From assembly GCA_025330725.1 (NCBI GenBank), contig JAIWND010000012.1, positions 124,001-188,000 on the forward strand: 64,000 nt of DNA, in the 5' to 3' direction. Positions within the stretch are counted from its first letter, which is position 1. Each line of letters starts with the position of its first letter. Under the pieces are notes generated by a model that was given only the letters and a program-made list of their open reading frames with translations, was not told the DNA's origin and made no database searches. This DNA comes from Chlamydoabsidia padenii (taxonomy: Eukaryota; Mucoromycota; Mucoromycetes; Mucorales; Cunninghamellaceae). Positions 53,188 through 64,000 of the stretch are shown piece by piece. The translations under genes were made by a program, and so were the position numbers.

Positions 53188-56100
53188 TTAAATACTTCTA
53201 CCGGATTTACTGGATATACTGGGTGTGTTTTTCTTTTGATGGTGATGATTATGTTGTTGTTGATGGTGATGATAATTAGGATGTAGACCGGTTTGAGAGG
53301 GAGAGGCCAGCATGGTAGGTCCATGATAATGTTTGCCCAAGAGTAATCGCCCTTTAGTCGTCAATTCGTCCAAGGTAGACACTTCTTGCTTGTTTTTCTT
53401 GTTGTTGACGGATGCTTCAATCATTGAGAAGGAGGGTTGAATATGTTCAGGTACTTCTGGTTTGATGGCTATTTTCCGTTTAAACCTATGAAACAAAAGG
53501 ATTAGTATGCATTGTTATGATAGAGAAGGTGTATATACATACTTGTGAGTCCATGATAGACTGTGTGTCGATGCTGCTGTTGATGATTGTTTCTGGTCCA
53601 TAAAAGGATCTAAATCGATTTCGTGTGATGTTGCTGAATGTAGTGAAGTATCATCTTTGTTGTTGTCCATGTCATCACTATCACTGTCACCACTACCATC
53701 TTCCCATTCGTATGTGATCTGTCGAGGAGATATTTCGGCCACAGTAGGAATCATTGCTGCAAAAAAGTTTGACTCTGCAATGGAGCCGCTACTGGTCAAT
53801 GTGTCGTTTCGTGGATGTCGTCGTATCGTCAACTTTTCCTTTAAAAGAGCACGACTGTTGTGTACCAAAGCTGCCCGCATAAAGTCTAGATATATACATG
53901 TATGATAATTAGTAAGCCATTATATGGTTCAAAAGGGTTTTTGTTTACCTCTTTTGATGTTGGATAAAAGTTCGAACCAAGACCAAGTTTTGTTGCGATA
54001 TTCGAGATAAGGTTGTTGGAAGGCGAATTCTCTTAAATCTTCAATATTCTTCTCTTTTGGACCCTGTTGAAAGCAAAAGAAAAAAAAAAAGAAAAAAAAA
54101 AAGTAAGTAACCATATATTGTCATCCATCTATTATTAATCCAATTTACCTTGTAGGTGAGACAATGCTTTGTACCAGGAATTTTGACCAAAATAAAAGTG
54201 CGGTTTCCAGAAGCCCGTTTCTTCATGACAGAGAGATCATCCGACAAATGTGCCTCCTTATTCTTGTTCCTTTTCGATGATTTGGCATGAGGTGGTGTTG
54301 GAGGATTCAATAGGGCCACAGAGCTACCATCACCATTTGCATCCGTCGTTTCTGCTACTTCTTTTGTCGGGGTTGTTCCTGAATTTGATGTGGGTGTCGT
54401 TGGTATTTCCGATACTATTGATGTTGACTGTAGATTATCCGTTGTTGCAGACCTTGGGTACCCCGAATCATTCTTCATGCTGTCCTTGTCCTTGATTTCT
54501 AGATTGGCTGATGCTGATTTATGAAGAGCATCGCTTGAGATCGAGTTAGTATCACTACCACCTCCGACTGAGCCATTTGTAGGGAAGGATGCATTGTTGG
54601 GTGAGCCTACTATAGGAGAAGATGTGATGTTGTTATTGCTTGTTAATTTTGCTGATGATGACACTTGTTGTTGCTGTTGTTGCTGATTGTCCTTTTGTCG
54701 TCGTTCTGCAGGGAAGAGATAGGAGGCCATTGTTTTACCAAAGTCATAAGTCATTTGGCACCGCAAAGGAAACAAGTTGATTTCTAGATGCTGGATCACA
54801 GGTATACCACCAACAGGAGCCAAAGCTTCCAGATAGCATCGGAGCATCTTGTGCCTAGAGAAGTCGGGGAGCTTGTTTCGTTGATCCACAAAAGGTGAGA
54901 GTACTTCTGTATAGACATGGTTATCGGATGTGTTTTTGACTTGAAGGAGATCGACTTCCACAGTGTTGGTATGAGAATGATCTTCTTTGCTGACCAGGGT
55001 GAAGGTTGTGTTGTTGAGATTCCATTCACAAAAGGGAGTTTCACTGTCGATTCGCATTTCCCAGCTGAGTTTGGCGGCCGAGAAGATAAATTTCCAGTTG
55101 CTTGATGGTTCATGGGAGCGATCGTTCCTGACATTGGTTTGTAGCAGCTTGAAGGCTTCCATTCCGAGGTATAGGTCTTCACAGGTGTCTTGAAGTGTCA
55201 GTCGAATCTTCCTAAATTCTTCCAGTTGACTTTGATCCAGTAAGGTGATGTTTTGTTGATATTGATCCCGTAACCCCATACAATGGCGCACCCGATGTTG
55301 TAATTCGACAATGTTTTCCGTCGCATCATAAAGACTACCTTGATCAGCAGCCATCATAATTTCATGCAGTCGTTCGAGTCGCTCCTTCTTTGCCGGTTCC
55401 TTGTATAATAGTAGATCCACCACCACTTCATATATAGCATTGTACTGAGCCGAGTCTGCCGTGAGTGCCAAGTTGGGGAAGTTCAAATGAACAGAATCAC
55501 ACCGTTCTTCAAATGGAAGGTATCGAGTAAAGAGAGCACTGTGTGTTTTGAGTCGTAAGCCGTTGTGTCTGTCGATTTGTATTGTTGGTGAGAGTTGAGT
55601 ACCCACACGCTGGAATTTGTCGCTTCGTTTTACATAGTCGATGAGCATTTCAGATGGGATCCAGGTAAGCCAATGTTCGTGCCCTTTAGCTCCATAGTGA
55701 TTGTCGAGAAGTAGATCCACCGTATCGAATTGCTCCTTCTTGGCCACAAAGAATTGAGTGTTGTCGAGACTGACGATAGTCCTATTCTTCACCAGTTGCA
55801 TTTCCAGATCCATTTCCTTGTCTTCAGTGATGTTAAATGCCTTGGCTTGTATTCGTTCATTAGACATGAGTACCAGATTGTCGGGATCGCAGTCGCTTTG
55901 GAGGCTGATTTGAGGGTTGAGTAAATCGATCAGGTAGCTACTTTTCATGCTATAGCCGGCAGGGATACTTGCCAGTTGTCGATCCGGGCTTTTAACATTG
56001 TCGTTATTAGACATATTAACGTGATCGCCGTCTGAACCACCTGTTGATGTTGGTAATTCCGTTTCATTTGGTGCAAAGAATTTGGTTGTTTGCTCCGACA

Positions 56101-59100
56101 CCAGCTGGTCCAAGAGTTGCTGCACTGTTTCACTGTCGAGACCACCTTCATCATCTTCCACAAAGAATTGTCCAGTTTTGTACCGACGTTGCTTTTGGTG
56201 TTTTTTAGTGAGATCCCGTAAGAATTTGACAGCCCGAGTAGACATATAGTAGGATAATGCCCGCTTGTGTGCTTGTAGATCCATAAAGTGAAAGACGATG
56301 TTCCGCACCGAGTTATTCCAAATGATTTGAGGATTGTGGACAGTGTACCGTACCTTGAAGTGCCCCATTTTTTCTTCCCACCTTGATATTGAGTCTTCGC
56401 CAAAGATAGTCGAGTCGGAATGTGCTGTTGTTTTTGTTGTAGAGTCATGAGTGCATCCTGGCATGGCATCCTTGGACAAATCCCGAAGATAACGTTGAAG
56501 CAGGTTGCGTTTTTCGAAGAGGATTTCCGTTTTTTTCACTATGGTTTTTGACTATAATATATATACATATATATATATATATTAGACAAACGAGTCAACA
56601 TGCCACCAAACCTTGTCTTACCTCTTTCAGCAGCTCCTTGTCATCAGGTTTCACGGCCAGTTTTCGTTCCACATTGTTTAACCTTGTTTGATGCTTGCGA
56701 ATCTGGATTTCAATATTCTGACGCCGTTCTTCTAATAGTGACAGTTGCATTTCCCGAGTATCTACATTGTTAAAAAAGAAAGAAAGAAACGAGAGAGGAA
56801 GAGATCGTTAGTAAATTTGTCGCGAAAGTCCAAATAATAAAGGATTAAAATTAACTTACCGGCCGCCGTTCCGATAATACAATCATGAGTACCACGTAAG
56901 TATCGGTACTTTTCAACATCATCAGGGTTGCTTTGTTTAATATAGTACATACAAGGAGAGAAGGCAAAAGGCAAGACTTGCACCTTTGGTATAATATCCG
57001 GAGTCACCACATTCATTTCGACAAAGTCTTCCATATCCAACCAGGTCGAGTCCACTTCATTTTCGTCCGCCCGTCTGTCAGTACCATCCATAAAGTCAGG
57101 ATCCGTTTCTTCTTCACTGCAAAAGCCATTGGTCATGTCGTTTGTATGAGAAGGATTGTCTTGATGAAGATGAGTTGAGTGATAACTAGCCCGCACCACC
57201 CGTAGATCAATATTCCGTAGTTCGACCTCCGCTTCGTTGATTTGCCATCCAGGTTTAGATGATCGCTTCATGTTGTTAGATTTCTTCCTTTCGTCGATGG
57301 TTTCCACCTTGGCCTGTTCACGTTGCTGATGGATGTCTATGCTGAATGTCTTCACGTGCCCCTTGAGTCCAACCGTATCACCATGCCCAGTCATAGATGT
57401 ATTAGAATCATTCACAAGGCGATCATCCTTGTAAAAGTAACCAAGTCGTAAGGGATTGACCACCACCTTGTATTTCATGGACTTCATATGAGCACCCAGT
57501 TTTTTAGGAGTACGCATATCAATACGAGGATAAAGAGAGCCAGTGCGGAGCGGGTAGCTCATGTTGCCACCAAAAAGTCGACAGGTAGACAAAAAGTGAT
57601 CCAAGAATCCAGGGGACAAGTAGAGCGCATTAACCAGAGAGCTATCGGTGTCGAGTTTAAAGTTGCATAATGGCGATTGGGTGTATTCCTTTTCCGAGAG
57701 TTTGATGATACTCAACGAAAGATGGATAAAGTCCGACCGGAATCCAGCAAAGGCATCATAACCCTTTTTTTATATATAAAAGTTAGTATCACAATTGCAT
57801 TACCCAACACCACCAATCTTACCTTTCCATGATCAGGCATATTTTCCACAACATGAGGAGCTTTGTACTTAACCAAGTAATGCGGACGGAAATGCAAATG
57901 GCGGCAGCGTTCTTTTTTTCCATCACAGTCTGTGCAGTCGCCCACACATAGACGTTCCAAGTGACAACCCAGACCCATACGAATACCACCAGTAAACCGA
58001 AGAGCCACCTTGAGGAATTCATTCTTTGGCTTTCCGTTAACTCCGTCACCATCATCAGATAATAGAGACTCGTCGTCGTTTTCCTTCAATGTCGTTGCAG
58101 TGCTGTCGAGAGTTTGCTGATTATTTGAGTCACCTAGGAGTCCATCCGAGTATTCTTCAGGTTGGAATAGCAGGTGAGGCACCCGGTAACCACCATTTAC
58201 CAAATCAGGGACACCAAAAAGAAGGTCTTGACTGAGAACTTGCATAAATTCGCCCTGAGAATTGTTATGTCCGATCAACCATACCACATTTTTCTTCCAG
58301 AGCTTTGCCAAACCAAATCCCCGATCGGTCAAATCATAGGGATCTCTTGAGCCCTTTAATACCAAAGCCAGATCACCGCCACCAACAAAGGAGATGGTTG
58401 CTTGAGTGTGAATCATCAGTCGTATCTTGTCCCAAATCCCCACTTTAGAAGAAGGATCCACAGGTGGTCTTGTAAAGGTGTCCATTGCCCGTGACAAATC
58501 TTGAATAGCAGGTTGATAAGGTACACACCAACAAATACTTGTCAACTTGGGAGTATGGACATCGATGTTGACGATTGAGTAAAACTTGGGTGGTGATGCT
58601 ACTCTGACAGCGTCCATTGTGTAATAGATACCATTGTTGTCCAGAATAGGCACCTCGATAACCCGGGTAGATTCCAAATCACCTGCTTGATCGCCAAATA
58701 CATAATCACCAGATAAAGTCCATGCTTTTGTTTGAGTGTTGTCACCATCTTGAACTTCGTCGTATCTTGACTCACCTGAGACATGCATGAATGGGACAGG
58801 ATAATCACGAAGTTGAGCCCAAGTTTCACCGCCGTGCCAGTCGAGATGGAATGGTGCCAAAGTTGTAAAATCAGTATCCAGAGGTACTCCTTTGCCAGTG
58901 TCGTGTACGAATTTTCTTGTTTGATCCAATGGGAAATCAGGAGGCCGTATATTTAGTACCGTTGACCTGATTGTAAAGTCCAAAAGAGGAAAGTGTCGAG
59001 GCAGATCAATGACGTCGATATCGAATAAGCGTGTCGCAGCTGAATTCAAATGAGCATGGTGATCATCATCAGCGTCTTGTCCTGAGTATCGTTGTTGTTG

Positions 59101-62100
59101 TGATAAAGGACTTGTACATAGACCATCGCTGTTTGATCGGTAATCCTGGTTCCGTAGTTCGTCGAATACCAAAATTTCTTGTTGCATTGCCGCGTTGATG
59201 TGTTTCATCCAGGTGTTTGAGTTATGTTCGTTCAATCGTTGCCTTGCCTGGAATACCCTTTCTTCGCCCTCCGTTCGTGCCTTGACTTCAAATGCATCAA
59301 GCACATCCAATCTTGACTTTTGTTCCATCAAACCAGTCCGCCATATCAGTCGTAACCTTGCTTCGAATGGGTCATCTTCAAAGTGCACCACCAACCTATT
59401 GCAGCAAATGTTAATTCTTGGCACCAACATAGGATCATTCTTCAATGTAGGACCAAAGTAGGTGAATGGTTTGGCACCAGATAACCGAGGATTTATAGCC
59501 TTGAAGTACTTGATAAGATTAACACCATTGTCAACAAGATCGGCAATCACGTAACGATAGGGTACCCGTACAAAGAGCTTGACCATAGACAGCTGGTTGA
59601 CTTTTTGTCCCATATTATTGCGCTGTAAAGTGTATTGTAAGTTGTCGATTTCCAATAGCTGATCCCATTTCGAATCATCGTTAACCGCCACGCCAAATAA
59701 AGTAGCATTTCGCACATTCACCAAGGGTTGACCAAGTCCAATCTTCTCCAAGCGAAGGCCATCCAAGCGCAGAAATAGTTCGACGTTCTGAGGTAGAGTG
59801 ATACGAGTGTCGGCCCGATTTAATTGGAAACGCACCTTTTCCAATGCCCACCATGCCAGTTTTGTTGATTCTTGTTGACCATGTGTTGTTACCTTTGTCA
59901 ATTTGAGCTTGTTCTTGATGCCCTTGAGAGAATGTAATACCAGTAAAAGAGCATAATGATTTGCAACCGAAAAGTGTAGACCACAATACTTCATTACTGT
60001 TGTTAGACTAAAGACACATTTGTCATCACCACAGCCGATAGAGAGAGTAGCAGTGAGACGCGGCATCCAAAAGACCAGATCATTCAAGTTGCTATTACCC
60101 AGTCGATGTGTCCCAAACAATCGCACTATCCGGACAGTTTGGACGGTAACCTGTAAGGAGCTTTTTGACAACATTCCATCAGTGTTGACTTCCGAGTCGC
60201 CGAGACCACGATTGCCAAGAGAAGTCGATTCTGCCGCCATCATGCTATGTTCCGATTTGTGTAATGCACCATGATAACATATGGAGAATCGTTCGATCAT
60301 TGCTGCAACAGTAACATATACATCTTGTTTTGGTGAATTGTCAATATATCCCTGTGGCACCTCCCGTTCGCCATGTAGTTTTTTGTCAAGACCTTCGCCC
60401 ACCAATTTCAAATGAGACATGACAACATTGATACGAAACCATTTTAACCAGTTTTCCATCAAAAGATTGATCTTTTTTGCTGCTCCAAGTGTTGGTTGAG
60501 AAGGTTTGCTTTTGGGTTGCTGTAAATGCTGTAGTTGGTGGATAATGCCCTTCCAAAGTTCGAGAGCCAATAGAGAAGAATCACCGCCAGGGACTGTGAC
60601 ACAAGGATAGAGAGAGGGACAATTGATGTTGATATCCACCTCGTTGCGTTCACTTGACACAGTGCAGACCACCATCACAAACCCATCGGCCGTGTTGAGA
60701 GTAGGCATACATGTCCCAATCGCACCTTCCACCGCTTGAATTGATAGAACCGGAGAGCTTGCCATAGTATTCCCCTTTTTGACAGTGATTTCCATATCAT
60801 GAATTGCCACCCGAGCTGTTGCGTTGTAAACCCAATTTGTTTGCTTTCGCCCATCGTTCCCATCCTCCGGTTGTCGAAATCGCCAGCTGTTTCGGAATAA
60901 TCTTGTCCACCGTAACCCATTCTTTTTCCTATTCCGAAGTGCTGAAGAAGCATCCGTAGAATGTTGCTGCTGCTCCTCCTGTTGTTGTTGCTTGTCCATA
61001 GATAATAGAGGAGACTTGGCTTGACTTTGTAACACATATTCACCAGATGTATCCAGCAGGATTGTTGACCACTGAATAATTCCAAGAGAGTAGATTTCAT
61101 TCGAGTAACCACGGTCAGGATCATGGACAATGAATTCAAGACGAGGTGATTCCAACTTGAGTACCAGGCTGCATTTCGGTAGTCGTTTTTGCATAAATTC
61201 GTGTGGTGAGAGGTCGTAGGATGAGGATAATGTGGGACTTGTTGCTTGATGTGTTTTTGAAGAAGCCAGTAAATGTTCCAGTAAATTGACTTTGGTTTGA
61301 TCCATACGCATTATACAGTCAGTTATAGTGAGATTAGCTTGTACGACTTGTTGATTTGGACCGTCCGAGATATCAGAGATCTCCAGATTGTTGAGATCAT
61401 GTTGTACCATTGGGATTGATCCAGTAAGACACACCTCCGGGAAGGTTACCAATCGACTTGATTCCTTGGTACGAGTTGCTTTATTTATCAAACAGTCAAT
61501 ATGCCCCATTTCCATCTGAAGTTTACATAATGATCCTAATGACTTTTGTAATAAATAAATAAAAAGTCAGTAAAAAAGTTCCTTTTTGACAGGCCTTTTT
61601 TCTTCTCTTACCTTTGACCCAGATTTTCTAGGTGACATTGTTGTCATTGCATTAATATAGTCAATATCAACACCCAAAGAGTAGCCATCATTGTAATTCT
61701 TCACCACCTGAATATGAGAGACAGATATGGCCATAGAATGGATTATTTCGACCAGTTGTTGTTTCTTTTTTCCACGCCGAGTATCGGAAGAATGATGATG
61801 TTGATGATGTTGATAATGATGAGGTTGTTGTAGCAGAGTCCGTAGCTTGATGAGTTTGTCCAATTGTATGCTAAGAGCATCCACATGAAGACTTGTATCA
61901 ACATCTTTTAAAGTCAGACAGCCTGCAGACAAGTGACATGAGATAGCAATCCGTCCACCTTGAGGCAGTAATAAACCTTGATCACCGATCGATATTGGCC
62001 CCAATTGAAGGATAATTTCAAAAAACTTTTCCTTGAATAGATGCTGAGCACGTTTGAGTGAATGGCGTTGGTGTCCAGCATTCAAGAATTGGTGTGGTGA

Positions 62101-62781
62101 ATCGGTTTCTGTCGATACGCTGGGTGCTGAAGTAGTGGTGGTATTATTGCTGTTATTCGTTTCTGTTGGAAGAGTTGGTTGTACCATGGCAGCAAACAGA
62201 ATCGAGGACAAGTTGATGGTATCGATTTTTAACACGTTGGTTTGTTCAACAATAACCTGTAAACCATCGAGTTGGACATCCACATAATTAGCCAGACCAG
62301 CCATGAGGAATTGAGCAGGTAGAGCAGAGGTAAATTTGACAATATGCTTGACAATAGAGATGGAGTACCACCAGGGTATATGAGGTAAGGTGCCCATTTG
62401 TGAGATACGTCTTGATAAAGTAGAGGTGGATGGACGAGTGGCTGTGCTGCCATTTTTAGCTGACGAGGATGAATCCAACATGGCCCGCAAGTTGAGTACA
62501 CATAATTCAACTTGTTCGATATGAATAGTGATCCATGCCGTAGAGAGTGATGAAGTTGGTCGCTTGATACGGAGTTTTAGTTTGCCCACCGATAATGTAA
62601 ACTTTTCAGTAGGGTTGGTATCATCTTTTATTGATTGACAATATCGAATGCTTGAGACGGAGAAGAAGCCGATTTGTCCAAATCGCAACTGGAAGCAGAG
62701 CGCGATAATCCACCGAAAGAGCAGTCGAATTAAAAGGAAGACCATCAAGAGGACCACATAGTGATAGATACTAAGGGACAT
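53188..62781 (-). CDS. Fmp27/Hobbit/SABRE family bridge-like lipid transfer protein (BLTP2 type)
   Basis: Eight exons, complement of 53188-53485, 53543-53885, 53949-54063, 54149-56551, 56622-56761, 56860-57763, 57823-61542 and 61612-62781, giving 3030 aa. Residues about 8-30 are a single hydrophobic ER anchor (VVLLMVFLLIRLLFRWII). The body has repeated beta-rich RBG-type segments. Family landmarks: TWAQLRDYPVPFMHV (about 1299), FTRPPVDPSSKVGIWDKIRL (about 1424), KGSRDPYDLTDRGFGLAKLW, a coiled coil (about 1932-1978) and APVGGIPVIQHLEINLFPL (about 2560). The tail is Ser/His-rich. It carries lipid in a long groove at ER-plasma membrane contact sites. All junctions keep frame; the exon 2 acceptor is the least certain. 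Confidence 0.92.
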
Positions 62782-63364
62782 GACTTTGTCTCCAATACAA
62801 TGATGACGGTATTATAGTAATCAAGTCGAGGGTAAGTGATTAATAAAAGAAGAGGGAAGATGATGGAAGAATGATCAAAGAGGTAAGATTTAAAAAAGAA
62901 AGTGGAAGAAAAAAGAAAGGGTGAAGAATAGAAATTTTCAGGTTTTTTTTTTTTTTTTTTTTTTGGTTCTACCATTTTAAACGCCGCGAAATAAGGTACA
63001 ACACCTTGAGTTTCCTTTTGCGGGTCTGAGCAAATCATTAGCAATAGCAGATGAATACGATGAATGATCTCATAGATATGATATAGGAAAAAGTTATATG
63101 ATATAGTGTTCCATCCAATATGAATGAGGGTTATCGATCTAAAAAAAAAGGATCAAGGAAGACTAATTAGGATGCTACTACAGGGGGGGGGGAGAAATAT
63201 ATTTGGCTGTGTTTGACAGCCAGCCCCTTCATCATCACAGAGGGTATTTAAATCAATGAGATGAGCCCAAATACAGTAAAACATTACCGTTGAGCCGCGT
63301 GAATCCAATCATGTTTTTGAAAAATTATCTTTATTATCAAACAAAACCGATTTAATAACTAAAC
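62782..63364. other. Spacer upstream of the Fmp27-type gene
   Basis: T run at 62943-62964. TTCGCGGCGTTTAAAATGG on the minus strand (62974-62992) is a degenerate promoter-like element about 195 nt before the ATG. G9 run near 63184. No coding frame. Confidence 0.45.
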
Positions 63365-64000
63365 CTATTCAATTTGACTATGACTAATATCCACCGAGAA
63401 TAAACTAGGGCATCGTATCTTATTTTCTTCACCATCAATGTCAAATTTCCGAGTGTTCACCTTCTTGTCGAGTTTTTCCATCAAAGACATAATGGATGGG
63501 GCGTTTAGAAGGATCGAAGCATCTTTAGGCAGTTGTATATGGAGTTTCAAAGGCGGGTACTGGTTATCGTTGGTGCTGTCAATATTGTTGGCATCGCATT
63601 CTTCGTCTTCATCGTCGTCATTATCATCGTCGCCTTGATCTTCGTGAGCATTGTCGTCACTGTCCATACTACCGTCGATATCACCACCATCACTGTCATC
63701 GCTAGCATCTCGTGACGTGCCATCAGTAATTGTCGTGCTAAAGGTAAGACCGCTACGAACCAATCCCACACCGGGTTGCAAAGGAGACACCGTAAAGACC
63801 AGTTCCATGAGTCGACCCAAATACTTGCATACAGCGATCCCTTTTTTACCCACCAAGCTTTGCACCTTGTAAAAGATCGGATCGGGAATAGCACCACCTT
63901 GTCGATAAGCCAATAGAATCGCTAGTGTAGCCCGTTCCTTGTGAGTGAGACCAGGGACGTTTGCCAAAGGGCCACTAGGAAGTGGCATATGAAAAGCAAC
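63365..64000 (-). CDS. RTG2-like protein, Ppx/GppA family (C-terminal part, continues beyond the window)
   Basis: The frame enters at 64000 (VAFHMPLPSGPLANVPG) and stops at 63365. The visible part has the Ppx/GppA C-terminal pattern: NVPGLTHKERATLAILLAYR, QGGAIPDPIFYKVQSLVGKK and KYLGRLMELVFTVSPLQPGV, the equivalent of LTH..RALLALLLCERWGGE.P in Rtg2. Then comes a 40-residue acidic low-complexity stretch (DSDGGDIDGSMDSDD, then DDDNDDDEDEE) and a C-terminal beta strand region (YPPLKLHIQLP). In yeast Rtg2 senses mitochondrial state in the retrograde pathway. The nucleotide-binding half lies outside the window. Confidence 0.75.
   Translation of the reverse strand, partial: VAFHMPLPSGPLANVPGLTHKERATLAILLAYRQGGAIPDPIFYKVQSLVGKKGIAVCKYLGRLMELVFTVSPLQPGVGLVRSGLTFSTTITDGTSRDASDDSDGGDIDGSMDSDDNAHEDQGDDDNDDDEDEECDANNIDSTNDNQYPPLKLHIQLPKDASILLNAPSIMSLMEKLDKKVNTRKFDIDGEENKIRCPSLFSVDISHSQIE

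Noticed and set aside
1..64000. CRISPR arrays, rRNA genes, replication-origin or secondary-metabolite cluster signatures
   Set aside because: No regularly spaced direct repeats with unique spacers, no rRNA sequence, and no synthase or cluster-type gene neighbourhood were seen.

Overview
The window is nuclear DNA of a fungus with many small spliceosomal introns (mostly 50-100 nt, GT..AG, CTAAC-like branch points), AT-rich spacers with long A/T homopolymers, and ordinary housekeeping genes. Coronin, epsin, a Rom2-type RhoGEF with a CNH domain, an Fmp27/Hobbit-family protein, a Yen1/GEN1-type nuclease and a PTS2 thiolase fit an early-diverging filamentous fungus. The gene style (asparagine/glutamine-rich inserts, poly-T tracts before acceptors) makes me favour Mucoromycota, probably Mucorales. 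That placement is inference; I could not run a search.

Layout. 1-13 kb: the tail of a membrane protein, then a minus-strand block with a glycogen-targeting PP1 regulatory subunit (CBM21), epsin, coronin, mitochondrial ribosomal protein uL16m and a bHLH factor. 14-24 kb: a NicO nickel/cobalt transporter (+), then an M28/GCPII-like peptidase, a coiled-coil protein, a doubtful small gene and V-ATPase subunit a (all minus). 24.8-29.9 kb: a tRNA-Ala(AGC) gene followed 48 bp downstream by a complete Ty3/gypsy retrotransposon with two identical 258-bp LTRs. 30-31.6 kb is a gene-poor relic region. 31.7-39.7 kb (+): a MIR-like protein, an alpha/beta hydrolase, ribosomal protein eL19 and the Rho1 GEF. 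40.4-44.2 kb (minus): ketopantoate reductase and xylulokinase, the latter divergent from the Yen1/GEN1 nuclease (+). 46.8-51.9 kb (+): NAC-alpha, N-acetylglutamate synthase and peroxisomal 3-ketoacyl-CoA thiolase. 52.3-53.0 kb is a tandem non-coding repeat. 53.2-62.8 kb (minus): one very large Fmp27/BLTP2-type lipid-transfer gene. The edge holds the end of an RTG2/Ppx-GppA-like gene.

Exon models were built by hand from splice signals and checked for reading-frame continuity and family motifs; boundaries could be off by a few bases where a homopolymer is nearby. The genes are not an operon or cluster; they are unrelated housekeeping loci. What ties them together is a recurrent sequence, CGGGATTTGAA (or CGGGATTTAAA), lying about 65-195 nt upstream of many start codons and mostly in the sense orientation. 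The other strong signal is a textbook -1 frameshift site (TTTAAAA, 6-nt spacer, 12-bp imperfect hairpin) joining gag and pol of the retrotransposon. I found no clear novel multi-gene system.
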